The notes: generated from the sequence alone by a model not told the origin. A DNA stretch of 57,014 nt from Nitrospirota bacterium (GCA_016178585.1 JACOTA010000064.1:1-57014); one strand, 5' to 3'; positions 15,417-25,318 are shown, counted from the stretch's first letter. A program made the numbers and translations.

Positions 15417-17846
15417 TTAAACTTCCGCCATTACTTCATCTTCGATGAAAACCGGCGCGTTATCTTTTAGAAGAACCTTAATTTTTTTCGTTTCTTTGAA
15501 TCTTCCCTTTAAAATTTCTTCAGAAAGAGGATCTTCAATTTTTCTTTGGATGCTCCGCCTCATCGGTCTGGCGCCATAGTTCGGTTCGTATCCTTCCGTC
15601 ACCAACCACTGCTTCACTTCCGGAGTCACCTCCAGGTGGATTCCTTTGACAGCAATTCTCTGGTTGACTTCTTCAATGAGGATATCGATAATTTTAATTA
15701 GATGTTTTTTATCCAACTGGTGGAAGACAACCATTTCATCGAGGCGGTTTAAGAATTCAGGATTAAAAGTTCTTTTCAGCTCGCTCATGATGCCATCTTT
15801 AATTTTCTTCTCCTGCTCATCATCCGTAGTTTTTTGAAATCCCAATGTCGAACTTTTCTCAATCATCCGGGCGCCCAAATTAGAGGTCATAATTAGAACG
15901 GTATTTTTAAAGTCAACTTTCCGGCCTAAGCTGTCTGTCAAAACACCATCATCCAAAACCTGAAGCAAAACATTAAAGAGGTCCGGGTGAGCCTTTTCAA
16001 TTTCATCAAATAGAACCACAGAGTACGGACGACGTCTCACTTTTTCAGTCAGTTGCCCCCCTTCTTCATATCCCACATATCCTGGAGGGGCGCCCATTAA
16101 TCGTGAACTGCTGAATTTTTCAGAATATTCAGACATATCAATCCGGATTAAGGCGTCTTCATCATCAAACATAAACTTGGCCAACGTTCTTGCAAGTTCT
16201 GTTTTTCCGACTCCGGTTGGCCCTAAAAATATAAAAGATCCAATCGGACGCCTTTCACCCTTGAGCCCGGCACGAGATCTCCGGATCGCTTTACAAACCA
16301 CGGAAATCGCTTCATCCTGCCCCACAATCCTCTTATGGAGTTCCTCTTCCATATGGATCAGTTTCTTGGTCTCTTCTTCTTCCAAACGGAACAGCGGGAC
16401 ACCTGTCATCTTGGAGACCACATAAGCGACTTCTTCCTTCGTAATGCTTGGTTTGTTCTTTTCCTGTGTTTTTTTCCACTCTTTCTTGGAATCTTCAAGA
16501 AGACGCTTGAGTCTTTCTTCCTCTTCTCTTAATCTAACCGCTTCCTCAAAGTTTTGAAGCTTAATAGCAAGGTCCTTATCTTTAGCGACCCGTTTAACTT
16601 CATTCTCAATATTGCGAATTTCCTGAGGTTGAGAATAGTTAATCAGTTTTGCTCTTGAACCCGCTTCATCGATAACGTCGATGGCTTTATCAGGGAGGAA
16701 TCGATCGGTGATATAACGATCGGATAAACGAACCGCTTCTACCACCGCGTCGTTTGTAATCTTAACGCCATGATGCTCTTCGTATCGGTCTTTTAAGCCC
16801 TGAATAATCTGAATGGTTTGCTCGGAGGTCGGAGGCTGAACAAAAATCGGTTGAAAACGTCTTTTAAGCGCGGCATCCTTTTCGATATGTTTCCGATACT
16901 CGTCGAGCGTAGTCGCTCCAATGCACTGGACCTCACCTCTGGCCAATGCCGGTTTCAACATATTAGAAGCGTCGATTGACCCTTCCGCGGCGCCCGCTCC
17001 AACCAAAGTATGCAACTCGTCGATAAAAATAATCACGTTTCCAGCGTTCATGATTTCTTTCATGACCACTTTCAAACGTTCTTCGAACTGACCCCGATAT
17101 TTCGTCCCCGCTACGAGAGACCCTAAATCCAGAGCAATCACCCTCTGATTCAACAAGTTATCCGGCACCTCACCGGCAATAATCCGCTGGGCCAACCCTT
17201 CGACTATCGCTGTTTTTCCGACGCCGGATTCTCCAATTAAAACCGGGTTATTCTTGGTTCTTCGGCTTAAAATTTGCAGAAGACGTTCAATTTCATCTGC
17301 TCTTCCGATGACAGGATCAAGGCCCGCCTCGCTGGCTAACTGCGTCAAATCGCGGCCAAATTCATCCAATGCAGGCGTATTGCTTTTTTTATCTTTTTCT
17401 CGCGGCGAGGCCTTGCGCAGTAAATTAATCGTCAACTGTCGGGCGGTTAAAAGATTCGACCCCAAACTCCGAAGAATTTTTCCGCCAATCCCCTCTTCTT
17501 CTCTCAACAAACCTAAAAGAAGATGTTCGCTTCCGATATAATTATGCCCCAGTAATTTCGCCTCTTCCATTGCGTATTCTAAAACTTTTTTAACCCGCGG
17601 AGTAAACGGAATCTCGCCGAACGTCATGGTGCTTCCGCCACCCGGGAGATTTCGCTCTATTTCAAGGCGAATCTGTTCGCTGGAAAGGCCCATCTTTTTT
17701 AAAACGGCCAGAGCCATTCCATCACCCTCACGCAAAACTGCCAAAACAAGATGCTCCGTTCCCAAATAATCATTCTGGTGCTTCTCGGCTTCTTCTCTTG
17801 CTAGGATGATGATTTTTCTTCCACGATCGGTAAATCGTTCGAACAT
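15417..17846 (-). CDS. clpC: ATP-dependent Clp protease ATPase subunit ClpC
   Basis: ClpC is a Hsp100 unfoldase that feeds proteins to ClpP and also acts as a chaperone. The 809-residue protein has an N-terminal double Clp repeat (1-145), first AAA+ module with Walker A GESGVGKT at 205-212, a middle UVR-type coiled segment (NFEEAVRLREEEERLKRL), and a second AAA+ module with Walker A GPTGVGKT and the ClpP-binding region. The short middle domain and UVR motif separate it from ClpB and ClpA. ATG 17846 has GGAGG four bases before it. No mcsA, mcsB or ctsR gene is adjacent. Confidence 0.96.
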   Translation of the reverse strand: MFERFTDRGRKIIILAREEAEKHQNDYLGTEHLVLAVLREGDGMALAVLKKMGLSSEQIRLEIERNLPGGGSTMTFGEIPFTPRVKKVLEYAMEEAKLLGHNYIGSEHLLLGLLREEEGIGGKILRSLGSNLLTARQLTINLLRKASPREKDKKSNTPALDEFGRDLTQLASEAGLDPVIGRADEIERLLQILSRRTKNNPVLIGESGVGKTAIVEGLAQRIIAGEVPDNLLNQRVIALDLGSLVAGTKYRGQFEERLKVVMKEIMNAGNVIIFIDELHTLVGAGAAEGSIDASNMLKPALARGEVQCIGATTLDEYRKHIEKDAALKRRFQPIFVQPPTSEQTIQIIQGLKDRYEEHHGVKITNDAVVEAVRLSDRYITDRFLPDKAIDVIDEAGSRAKLINYSQPQEIRNIENEVKRVAKDKDLAIKLQNFEEAVRLREEEERLKRLLEDSKKEWKKTQEKNKPSITKEEVAYVVSKMTGVPLFRLEEEETKKLIHMEEELHKRIVGQDEAISVVCKAIRRSRAGLKGERRPIGSFIFLGPTGVGKTELARTLAKFMFDDEDALIRIDMSEYSEKFSSSRLMGAPPGYVGYEEGGQLTEKVRRRPYSVVLFDEIEKAHPDLFNVLLQVLDDGVLTDSLGRKVDFKNTVLIMTSNLGARMIEKSSTLGFQKTTDDEQEKKIKDGIMSELKRTFNPEFLNRLDEMVVFHQLDKKHLIKIIDILIEEVNQRIAVKGIHLEVTPEVKQWLVTEGYEPNYGARPMRRSIQRKIEDPLSEEILKGRFKETKKIKVLLKDNAPVFIEDEVMAEV

Positions 17847-17922
17847 TACGCCTCCTTCGGAAAACCTCTTTATATAAAAAAAAGATTTTATTAAAGCACG
17901 ATCATCGTTTCCTTATGATTTT

Positions 17923-17952
17923 ATTCTAACTCCACATATAATATTCTGTCAA
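17923..17952 (-). promoter_or_regulatory. clpC promoter
   Basis: On the minus strand TTGACA (17952-17947) and TAGAAT (17928-17923) are 18 bases apart, with a leader of about 70 bases. No CIRCE or CtsR repeat is visible in the leader. Confidence 0.6.
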
Positions 17953-18056
17953 GTTTTTTCCCCGATTTGATTACAGACCGAAGACATTTCAATGTTAAAT
18001 TGGATCACCCAAACGCTATTTAAAGGCTATTCGATTCAAAGAAACCAAAAAATAAT

Positions 18057-18085
18057 TTGACTTTGAAAAAGAGTTGAGAGATTCT
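18057..18085 (+). promoter_or_regulatory. Possible bioF promoter, leaderless layout
   Basis: TTGACT at 18057-18062 and GATTCT at 18080-18085 are 17 bases apart; ATG 18092 follows after six bases. The -10 box is weak. No BirA-type palindrome is obvious. Confidence 0.35.
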
Positions 18086-18091
18086 TAAAAA

Positions 18092-19252
18092 ATGTTCCGC
18101 GAGAATTTGAAAAAGATAAAACAGGAAGGGCTTTATCGGTCCCTTATTTGCCAAATTCCGGAGGGAGGGCCTGTCATAAATATCGACGGAAAACCCTGCC
18201 TCTCTTTTTGTTCAAACAATTACCTGGGTCTTTCACACCATCCTTCCATTATAAAAGCAGGCCAGAACTCCTTGGAAAAATTTGGGTCAGGAAGCGGCGC
18301 TTCCCGCCTGTTATCAGGAACTTTTCCGCCTCATCAGGAACTAGAAATGGAAATAGCCAGATTTAAGAAAACCGAGGCCGCCCTGTCCTTTGGGTCCGGT
18401 TACCTGGCCAATCTCGCCTTGCTGACAACCCTGGTTGATCGGGGGGATCTCATTCTGGCTGATCGATTAAACCATGCCAGCCTGATGGACGGCTGCAAAC
18501 TCAGCCGGGCGACATTCAAAATCTTCAGACACAAAGACATGGATCACCTCAAACATCTTTTATCTAAAAAACCCTCCGATCAAAAAACACTCATTGTTAC
18601 AGAGGGTGTTTTTAGCATGGATGGCGACCTCGCGCCTTTACCGGAGATTGTCACGCTTGCAAAAGAGTATCACGCCAAGGTCATGGTGGATGACGCCCAC
18701 GGTTTCGCTACGCTCGGTGATCATGGGCGCGGTACGGCAGAACATTTCGGGGTGGAGAACCAGATCGACGTCCAAATGGGAACTTTTGGAAAGGCTGCGG
18801 GTGTTTATGGAGCTTTTGTCGCAGGGCCAAAATCGCTGATTGACTATTTAATCAATAAGGCAAAGTCATTTATTTTCACAACGGCATTACCCCCTGCCCT
18901 TCCTTCGATGTGTATCGCCTCTCTGAAAATTATCTCTCAGAATCCAAAGCTTCGCGAAACACTCAGAGAAAATCAAGCTTATTTTACCACGCGGTTAGCT
19001 CAAATTGGATTTCCCGTTCAAAAGAATCCCGCCCCGATCATTCCAATTCTTATTGGCGACGTTTTTAAAACGTTGGATTTCTCAAAAGCTTTATATGACG
19101 CCGGTCTCTTTATTCCCGCGATCCGGCCTCCAACGGTGCCCGAAGGAATGAGCCGTTTAAGGATCAGCCTGTCGGCTTCTCACACCCCGGAACATTTGGA
19201 TACCTGTATCAAGCAGCTTGAAATATGCGGAAAGTCCCTTGGGATCCTCTAA
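18092..19252 (+). CDS. bioF: 8-amino-7-oxononanoate synthase
   Basis: BioF condenses a pimeloyl thioester with L-alanine in the first step of the biotin ring pathway. This 386-residue alpha-oxoamine synthase has FCSNNYLGLSHHP, GSGSGASRLLSGT, the VDDAHGFATLG region and the PLP-lysine motif GTFGKAAGVYGAF. Its close relatives are KBL and HemA-type synthases; the position directly before bioD supports BioF. It opens a plus-strand operon with an SDR reductase and bioD. bioA and bioB are not in the window. Confidence 0.93.
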   Translation: MFRENLKKIKQEGLYRSLICQIPEGGPVINIDGKPCLSFCSNNYLGLSHHPSIIKAGQNSLEKFGSGSGASRLLSGTFPPHQELEMEIARFKKTEAALSFGSGYLANLALLTTLVDRGDLILADRLNHASLMDGCKLSRATFKIFRHKDMDHLKHLLSKKPSDQKTLIVTEGVFSMDGDLAPLPEIVTLAKEYHAKVMVDDAHGFATLGDHGRGTAEHFGVENQIDVQMGTFGKAAGVYGAFVAGPKSLIDYLINKAKSFIFTTALPPALPSMCIASLKIISQNPKLRETLRENQAYFTTRLAQIGFPVQKNPAPIIPILIGDVFKTLDFSKALYDAGLFIPAIRPPTVPEGMSRLRISLSASHTPEHLDTCIKQLEICGKSLGIL

Positions 19253-19970
19253 TCAAAATGTTTTAATTATTGGCGGTTCAGGCGGTTTGGGACTTGAGCT
19301 GACAAAACTGTTTTTAAGAAATCAAGACCGGGTTGCCGTTCATTTTTTTAAAAATAAGGCGCCTGTAGAGGCCGTTTTAAAATATTTTGATTCCCAAAAC
19401 AACGGGTTGGTTTGCCAGGCAGATGTTCAAAACGAAATGTCGGTCCATGCGATGTTTGATTTGCTTATGCGGAGATGGTCTCACCTCGATACCGTCATAT
19501 ACAATGCGGGCGTCACTGAAGACGTCCTATTGTCAAAAATGACCGAAACGCAGTGGGATCAGGTGATTCAGGTCAATCTAACAGGGCTTTTTTATTGTAT
19601 GAAACATGCCTTCGGATGGATGAGAAAAAACAAACGAGGACACTTTATTACGATCGCTTCGCGGAGCGGCTTAACCGGGAGGATTGGACAGGCCAATTAC
19701 TCAGCTTCAAAAGCGGGAGTTATCGGTTTGACCCGATCGGCAGCAAAGGAGTGGGGGCCAGATCAAGTTCAGGCCAATACGGTTTTACCCGGTTTTCTTC
19801 CCACGGCTATGGGATTGAAAATCGAGGAAAAAAAACGGGCCCGGATCCTTCGTGAAAATGTCTTGCAAAAACCTTCGACCCTTGAAGAGGTTGGCCGATT
19901 TATCTTTTTTCTGTCAAGACTGAATCATGTTTCAGGACAGGTTTTTAACCTCGACAGCAGACTGGTGTAA
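19239..19970 (+). CDS. Short-chain dehydrogenase/reductase (FabG-like) inside the biotin operon
   Basis: A classical SDR of about 243 residues. It has the nucleotide-binding NVLIIGGSGGLG, the NAG motif (IYNAGVTED) and the catalytic Ser (IASRSG) and YSASK, close to 3-oxoacyl-ACP reductase. The frame is open from TTG 19218, but the TTG at 19239 sits a short distance after GGAAAG and gives a normal N-terminus, so I start it there. It overlaps the bioF end and is followed after five bases by bioD. By position it may reduce the beta-keto pimeloyl chain; that is inference. Confidence 0.85.
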   Translation: MGSSNQNVLIIGGSGGLGLELTKLFLRNQDRVAVHFFKNKAPVEAVLKYFDSQNNGLVCQADVQNEMSVHAMFDLLMRRWSHLDTVIYNAGVTEDVLLSKMTETQWDQVIQVNLTGLFYCMKHAFGWMRKNKRGHFITIASRSGLTGRIGQANYSASKAGVIGLTRSAAKEWGPDQVQANTVLPGFLPTAMGLKIEEKKRARILRENVLQKPSTLEEVGRFIFFLSRLNHVSGQVFNLDSRLV

Positions 19971-19975
19971 GCTCA

Positions 19976-20647
19976 ATGGGAATTTTAGGGCCAGACCGGA
20001 ATATTTTCATCACAGGGACCGGCACGTCTGTAGGAAAAACCTATTTTGGCTGTCATTTGGCTCGTTTCCTGACCCGAAAAGGTTTCCGGGTCGGGGTCAT
20101 GAAACCGATCGAAACCGGAATTGTCCGGGACGATCGCTCCGATGGAGCGCTCCTTAAAAAAGCCGCCAAATCTGAAATTCCCTTGGAATGGGTCTCACCC
20201 TACCGGTTTAAAACCCCGGCGGCCCCGATCATCGCGTCCAGGTTGGAAAAAAAGAAAATCGGGATCCCGCTTATTTTAAAAAAATACCATCGGTTGGCTT
20301 TAGATCATGATTGGATGATTGTAGAAGGAGCAGGTGGACTCATGGTCCCGATTTTAAAGGGGTTTTACATGGCCGATTTAATCTTGTCCTTAAATCTTGG
20401 GGTTATTCTAATCGCGTCTGAACAACTGGGCACGATCAATCATACCCTTCTTTCCGTACACCTTGCCCAAAGCCGCGGGATAAAAATTTTCGCCATCATC
20501 CTGAATCAAAGGAAATCCAGGGAGGATTCAACAACTCGAACCCATGCGACGATCCTTCGGGAAAACGTTGATTTTCCGGTACTCACTTATCCCAAAAAAA
20601 TTAAAGGCTTTTACGAAGAATCATTTTGGGAACAATTGCTAATTTAG
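19976..20647 (+). CDS. bioD: Dethiobiotin synthetase
   Basis: BioD makes the ureido ring of dethiobiotin from DAPA, CO2 and ATP. The 223-residue P-loop protein has the Walker A GTGTSVGKT, KPIETG, and the EGAGGLMVPIL signature. It starts five bases after the SDR stop. Its stop codon overlaps the end of the minus-strand HD-GYP gene by four bases, marking the convergent edge of the biotin operon. Confidence 0.95.
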   Translation: MGILGPDRNIFITGTGTSVGKTYFGCHLARFLTRKGFRVGVMKPIETGIVRDDRSDGALLKKAAKSEIPLEWVSPYRFKTPAAPIIASRLEKKKIGIPLILKKYHRLALDHDWMIVEGAGGLMVPILKGFYMADLILSLNLGVILIASEQLGTINHTLLSVHLAQSRGIKIFAIILNQRKSREDSTTRTHATILRENVDFPVLTYPKKIKGFYEESFWEQLLI

Positions 20648-22074
20648 GCTTTTTCTTGAATGAAATCGGTGAATATTTTAACGAGATAAGGATCGAACTG
20701 TTTTCCGGCATAACGATTGAGTTCATCAATGGCTCTCTGGACAGGAACCGCTTGCCGGTAGGGCCGGTCTGTCGTCATGGCATCAAACGTATCGAGAATA
20801 GCGACGATTCTTGAACCCAGAGGAATTTGCTCTCCGGAAATTCCTTCAGGATAACCTGACCCGTCGTAACACTCCTGATGGTGGTATATAATAGGGGTAA
20901 CCGGCTTTAGAAAATTAATATTTTGTAAAATGTCTGCGCCTATTTTGGGATGCCGCTTCATTTCTTCATATTCAGCGGTGGTCAACTTTCCCGGTTTTCC
21001 CAGTATCGATTCTTTTATCCCAATTTTTCCAATATCATGCAGGGCGGCTCCATACCTCAATTTTTTTCGCTCTTCGTCTGAAAGATTCAGTTTATCTGCA
21101 AACATTAAGGAATGCTCTATCAGCCGGTCACAATGTCCGCTGGTATAGGCATCTTTGGCCTCAATTGCCGAGGCTAATCCTTTTAAGGATTCAAAATGGG
21201 CATTCTCAAGCTCTTCAATCAACCTGTAATTTTCCAAAACGATTGCCAATTGGTTTCCAATAATTGAAAAAAACTCATTGTCTCTTGCAAAAAAATGATT
21301 TTTTCTGGAAATTTTTCCACAAATTAAAAACCCCATCAAATGATTTTTGGAACGCAAGGGATAAACCATTAAAGACGAGTAATGAATCGATTGAATCTGG
21401 TTCACCACGTCCTGGTATTCTTCCCCCAACCCGGTAATGAGTAAAGGGGTTTCAAGGTGTTTAAAATGTGCCTTCACCCACTGAATAAAAGAAAAAATAC
21501 CTTGATGTGCCCCGGCAGGGGTCGTTTTCACTTCATCAAAAACGGAATCATTTAAGAAATTATGATAGGAGAAAGAAACCAGATCAGCTCCCGTTTCCCG
21601 CATGACCAAATTGACAATCTGATGAAAGATATCATTAAATTCAGGCCGCACCCCAAGATTTTGGGTCATCTCGAACAGGGGCAAAAGGAGTTTAAGCCTT
21701 ACATTTTCATTTAAGAGACGAAATTTCCAGAGCGACTCTTCAACCGTCGTGAGGATCTCTTGCCGGGTGAAAGGTTTTAAAATAAAACCATAAATTCCGG
21801 TCTTTAAAAATTCGACCGCAGTTTCAACCTCCAGGAACGATATCAACAAAAGACAGGGTAAATCCTTATAAAGTTCTTTGATTTTTAAAAATAAAGAATG
21901 GGTCGGTTTAAAAGGAAGATTGATTAAGACAAGGTCAAAGGGTTCTTCGTTTAATATCTTTAAAGCGGCCCCTGAGGAGTCTACAGCCAGAACAGAATAG
22001 TTCCTGAGGATATTTAAAATGACATGACGAATCGGTTCTTCAGAATCGACTAATAATATTTTACCGTTCACCAA
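20644..22074 (-). CDS. HD-GYP domain phosphodiesterase with degenerate receiver and GAF-like region
   Basis: A protein of about 476 residues. It has a CheY-like N-terminal domain, a GAF-like sensor region (about 130-280) and a full HD-GYP domain with HDIGKIGI and YHHQECYDGSGYPEGISG, followed by IVAILDTFDAMTTDRPYR. HD-GYP domains hydrolyse cyclic di-GMP. In the receiver, the phospho-acceptor Asp of the usual DLVLxD pattern is Asn here (FDLVLINLP), while the acidic VDSEE and the ILKPF Lys remain. So phosphorylation control is doubtful. The frame opens at GTG 22083, but AAGGAG overlaps that codon. TTG 22074, eight bases downstream of the site, is the better start. Confidence 0.9.
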   Translation of the reverse strand: MVNGKILLVDSEEPIRHVILNILRNYSVLAVDSSGAALKILNEEPFDLVLINLPFKPTHSLFLKIKELYKDLPCLLLISFLEVETAVEFLKTGIYGFILKPFTRQEILTTVEESLWKFRLLNENVRLKLLLPLFEMTQNLGVRPEFNDIFHQIVNLVMRETGADLVSFSYHNFLNDSVFDEVKTTPAGAHQGIFSFIQWVKAHFKHLETPLLITGLGEEYQDVVNQIQSIHYSSLMVYPLRSKNHLMGFLICGKISRKNHFFARDNEFFSIIGNQLAIVLENYRLIEELENAHFESLKGLASAIEAKDAYTSGHCDRLIEHSLMFADKLNLSDEERKKLRYGAALHDIGKIGIKESILGKPGKLTTAEYEEMKRHPKIGADILQNINFLKPVTPIIYHHQECYDGSGYPEGISGEQIPLGSRIVAILDTFDAMTTDRPYRQAVPVQRAIDELNRYAGKQFDPYLVKIFTDFIQEKA

Positions 22075-22159
22075 GAAAGACACTCCTTGAATAAAATTGG
22101 GTTAAAGGTAAAGATATTAGGAGAGTTTGTCAATTAAAAATAAAAGAAAATAGTCTTAT

Positions 22160-22798
22160 TCAGGAGCGACTGACGTTTTGAATTTCCTGTTTGAGCTTAT
22201 CGACGGCTTTTCCAACAGAAGGTTCATCCCATATAGAAGAAATCACCGCAATTCCGGATGCCCCGGCGCCAAAAATGGAAGAAACGTTCGTTGGGGAAAT
22301 TCCTCCTATCGCAAAAACCGGAATGGAAACCTCATCCCTGATCAATTTTAATGTTTCTAAACCAACCCGGTCTGTGTTTTCTTTGGAAGCGGTGGAGAAA
22401 ACTGAGCCAAAGCCGATATAATCGGCTCCACCGCTTTCAGCCTCAGTCGCCTGTTGGAAAGAATGGGTCGAAACCCCGATGATCTTTTCAGGGCCCATCA
22501 GGTTTCTGGTTAAATCCAGGGGGAAATCTTGCTGTCCGATATGGACACCGTCAGAATCTAAAGCTAACGCCATATCAATCTCATCATTAACGATAAATAA
22601 ACTTCGATATTGTCTGCATAGGTCGCGCAATCGAATAGCAACACGGAAACCCTCTTTTTTGGTTAATTGCTTATTTCTAAATTGGACAAAACGAATTCCA
22701 TGAGACAAGGCTTCCTCAAATCTTGGATAAAAAAGATCAGGGTTTCCGATATCGGGGGGCGTAATCAGACAAATCTTAAGGCTCGAATTTATTTTCAA
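22160..22798 (-). CDS. thiE: Thiamine-phosphate synthase
   Basis: ThiE joins the pyrimidine and thiazole parts of thiamine. The 212-residue TIM barrel has ICLITPPD, VQFRNKQLTKKE (the QxRxK pyrophosphate region), IVNDEIDMALALDSDGVHIGQQD, YIGFGSVFSTASKEN, and GGISPTN. It follows accC by 14 bases on the same strand and probably shares its transcript. No thiamine riboswitch is visible in that short gap. Confidence 0.93.
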   Translation of the reverse strand: MKINSSLKICLITPPDIGNPDLFYPRFEEALSHGIRFVQFRNKQLTKKEGFRVAIRLRDLCRQYRSLFIVNDEIDMALALDSDGVHIGQQDFPLDLTRNLMGPEKIIGVSTHSFQQATEAESGGADYIGFGSVFSTASKENTDRVGLETLKLIRDEVSIPVFAIGGISPTNVSSIFGAGASGIAVISSIWDEPSVGKAVDKLKQEIQNVSRS

Positions 22799-22812
22799 AT
22801 TAAAATTCGTCT

Positions 22813-24159
22813 TTAGTGGGAATTTGCAAATAATTTTTCCAGATAATTAGTGGCATATTTGCTTTTGATAAAACCGGGATCCTGAAATATTTTTTGATGC
22901 AAAGGAATCGTGGTTTGAATCCCCTCGATCATAAATTCATCCAGGGCTCTTCTCATCCGCATGATCGCTTCTGTCCGATTTTCTCCCCATACAATTAGTT
23001 TCGCAATCAAAGAATCGTAATAAGGCGGGACGGTATACCCGGAATAGGCTCCGGAATCGACCCGAACCCCCAGACCGCCCGGAGCGCGAAAAAGAGTAAT
23101 TAAGCCCGGACAGGGTTTAAACGTATCGGGTGATTCAGCATTAATTCTGCATTCAATACTGTGCCCTTTTCTTTTAATTTGGCTTTGTTTTAATTCCAGG
23201 GACCGTCCCGCCGCGATTTTTATTTGTTCTCGAATCAGGTCAACTCCTGTTACCATTTCCGTAATAGGATGTTCAACCTGAATTCGGGTATTCATCTCGA
23301 TGAAATAAAACTTCTGATCACTATCCATTAGAAACTCAATCGTCCCTGCATTGACATATCCAATGGAATCGACAATGTCCACGGCAATTCGACCCATTTC
23401 ATTTCGAGTCGCTTCGTCGACAACAGGAGAAGGGGTTTCTTCAATAATTTTTTGATGCCGGCGTTGGATCGAACAATCCCTCTCCCCCAGATGGACAATA
23501 TGGCCTTTTTCATCCGCAAGAACTTGAATTTCTATATGCCTGGGCTCCAGGAAAAATTTTTCCATGTAAACGCTATCGTCTCCGAACGCCGAAAGAGCCT
23601 CTGCCTGCGCCACATGGAACGCGTTTAAGAGATCGTCCGGTTTGTTGACGACCCGCATGCCCCGGCCGCCTCCACCGGAAGAAGCCTTGATAATCAAGGG
23701 ATAGCCTATTTTTTTTGCTGTTTCAACGGCGTTATCTTCTCCTGTTAATTTTCCTTCGCTTCCAGGAATGACTGGAATTCCGTTCTTAATCATGATTTCT
23801 CTGGCTTTCGCTTTATTGCCCATCAAAGAAATCGCCTCGGCGGAGGGACCTATAAATTTTATGCCTGCTGATTCACAAACCTCTGAAAAATACGCGCTTT
23901 CCGCAAGAAAACCGTATCCGGGATGGATGGCCTCCGAGTCTGTAAATTCAGCCGCGCTTAAAACATTTGGAATATTTCGATAACTGAGAGCGCCGTCTGC
24001 CGGTCCGACACAAACAGCCTCATCGGCAAACCGAACGTGAAGAGAAGAGGAATCTGCCTCCGAATGAATAGCGACAGTTTTGATCCCCATTTCCTTGCAG
24101 GCCTGGATTATCCGTAACGCTATTTCACCACGATTGGCTATTAAAATCTTTTTAAACAT
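22813..24159 (-). CDS. accC: Biotin carboxylase subunit of acetyl-CoA carboxylase
   Basis: AccC carboxylates the biotin on AccB with bicarbonate and ATP, the first step in fatty-acid synthesis. The 448-residue ATP-grasp protein has [44 protein letters not shown] and [20 protein letters not shown]. It lies 33 bases after accB. A biotin operon (bioF-SDR-bioD) is only a few kilobases away, but on the opposite strand. Confidence 0.97.
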   Translation of the reverse strand: MFKKILIANRGEIALRIIQACKEMGIKTVAIHSEADSSSLHVRFADEAVCVGPADGALSYRNIPNVLSAAEFTDSEAIHPGYGFLAESAYFSEVCESAGIKFIGPSAEAISLMGNKAKAREIMIKNGIPVIPGSEGKLTGEDNAVETAKKIGYPLIIKASSGGGGRGMRVVNKPDDLLNAFHVAQAEALSAFGDDSVYMEKFFLEPRHIEIQVLADEKGHIVHLGERDCSIQRRHQKIIEETPSPVVDEATRNEMGRIAVDIVDSIGYVNAGTIEFLMDSDQKFYFIEMNTRIQVEHPITEMVTGVDLIREQIKIAAGRSLELKQSQIKRKGHSIECRINAESPDTFKPCPGLITLFRAPGGLGVRVDSGAYSGYTVPPYYDSLIAKLIVWGENRTEAIMRMRRALDEFMIEGIQTTIPLHQKIFQDPGFIKSKYATNYLEKLFANSH

Positions 24160-24192
24160 TTTTTTCTTTTAATGTTTTAGAATGAATTACGA

Positions 24193-24657
24193 TTAAATGG
24201 GTTCAAGGACAAACAAAGGTTCGCCATATTCGACGGGATGCGCGTTTTCAGCCAGGATTTCAACGACTTTTCCATCGGTTTCCGATTCGATTTCGTTCAT
24301 CAGTTTCATCGCTTCGATAATGCAGACAATTTGGCCTTTTTTAACAATACTCCCGACTTCCATATAGGGCTCCGCATCTGGAGAAGGAGATCGATAAAAA
24401 GTTCCGACAATTGGAGATTTAATTAAAGTTTTGTTTTGGAGGTTTTTTACCTCCTGTGCAGGACGTTCTTGACCCGCGGCCTTGTTCTCCCCGGAGAAAG
24501 GGTTCCTGTTTCCGCTCGCGTCATTTTCGTTGGAGCCGACCCACGCCTCTTTACCTCTTTTTATCCTCACTTTAACACCGGCTTTTTCCAACTCAAATTC
24601 TACAATCCCGGAATTTTTCAGCACTGCAATGATTTCTTTAATCTCGTCGATGTTCAT
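24193..24657 (-). CDS. accB: Biotin carboxyl carrier protein of acetyl-CoA carboxylase
   Basis: This 154-residue protein carries biotin between AccC and the carboxyltransferase. An N-terminal domain (1-40) leads into a charged, Asn-rich flexible linker (40-80), and the C-terminal biotinyl domain has the invariant EAMKLMNEIE motif with the modified Lys. It is followed by accC and preceded by efp, an arrangement (efp-accB-accC) known in many bacteria. Confidence 0.97.
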   Translation of the reverse strand: MNIDEIKEIIAVLKNSGIVEFELEKAGVKVRIKRGKEAWVGSNENDASGNRNPFSGENKAAGQERPAQEVKNLQNKTLIKSPIVGTFYRSPSPDAEPYMEVGSIVKKGQIVCIIEAMKLMNEIESETDGKVVEILAENAHPVEYGEPLFVLEPI

Positions 24658-24692
24658 TTTTTTCGCCTATTTAGGTTTATTAGATTTTAAAT

Positions 24693-25256
24693 TTACTTCG
24701 ATACACGTTCGATATAGGTTCCTGTTCTTGAATCCACCTTGATCACGGTTCCCTCCTCTAAATGGAGGGGAACTTTAATCGACGCTCCCGTTTCTACCTT
24801 TGCCTGCTTGGATCCCCCGGTCGCGGTATCTCCCTTAACACCGGGAGGCGTCTCGACGATTTTAAGTTCCACAAACATAGGAGGTTCAACGGACAAGGCC
24901 TGTCCTTTATAAAAAATAATTTTAGCAAACATGTTTTCTTTCAAAAAATTTTGCGCCCCCCCCATCTGATGTTCGGGGACAAACAATTGCTCGTAATTTT
25001 TTACATCCATAAAATAATAATTCTTCGCTTCCTCATAAAGATATTGCATTTCTTTTTCTTCAATATCGGGAGCGTCAAATTTTTCACCGGAACGGAAATT
25101 GCGCTCCAGAACATTTCCGGTCTTGAGATTTTTCATTTTAGTTTTGGCAAAAGCCGCACCCTTTCCCGGTTTAACGTGCTGAAATTCAATGATTTCGTAG
25201 GGCTCTCCATTATATTCTATTTTGATCCCGCCTCTGAAATCCGTGGTTGAAATCAT
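24693..25256 (-). CDS. efp: Elongation factor P
   Basis: EF-P relieves ribosomes stalled at polyproline stretches. The 187-residue protein has three beta-barrel domains. The tip loop HVKPGKGAAFAKTK shows Lys32 at the position that is modified in several lineages; no modification enzyme is in the window. AAGGAAAG lies just before ATG 25256. It precedes accB by 35 bases and follows aroQ by 62. Confidence 0.97.
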   Translation of the reverse strand: MISTTDFRGGIKIEYNGEPYEIIEFQHVKPGKGAAFAKTKMKNLKTGNVLERNFRSGEKFDAPDIEEKEMQYLYEEAKNYYFMDVKNYEQLFVPEHQMGGAQNFLKENMFAKIIFYKGQALSVEPPMFVELKIVETPPGVKGDTATGGSKQAKVETGASIKVPLHLEEGTVIKVDSRTGTYIERVSK

Positions 25257-25318
25257 AAACTTTCCTTTTATCTAAAATTGGGTAAATTCTGATATCTGCT
25301 TTAAGTAAGGGAAAACGA

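Noticed and set aside
17847-18091. CIRCE or CtsR operator in the clpC leader
   Set aside because: No inverted TTAGCACTC repeat or CtsR-type direct repeat was found; only the sigma70 promoters.
22799-22812. Thiamine riboswitch before thiE
   Set aside because: Only 14 bases separate accC and thiE; there is no room for one and no conserved THI-box sequence.
24762-25250. 162-residue plus-strand frame
   Set aside because: Antisense to efp, with composition typical of a shadow frame; EF-P is certain.
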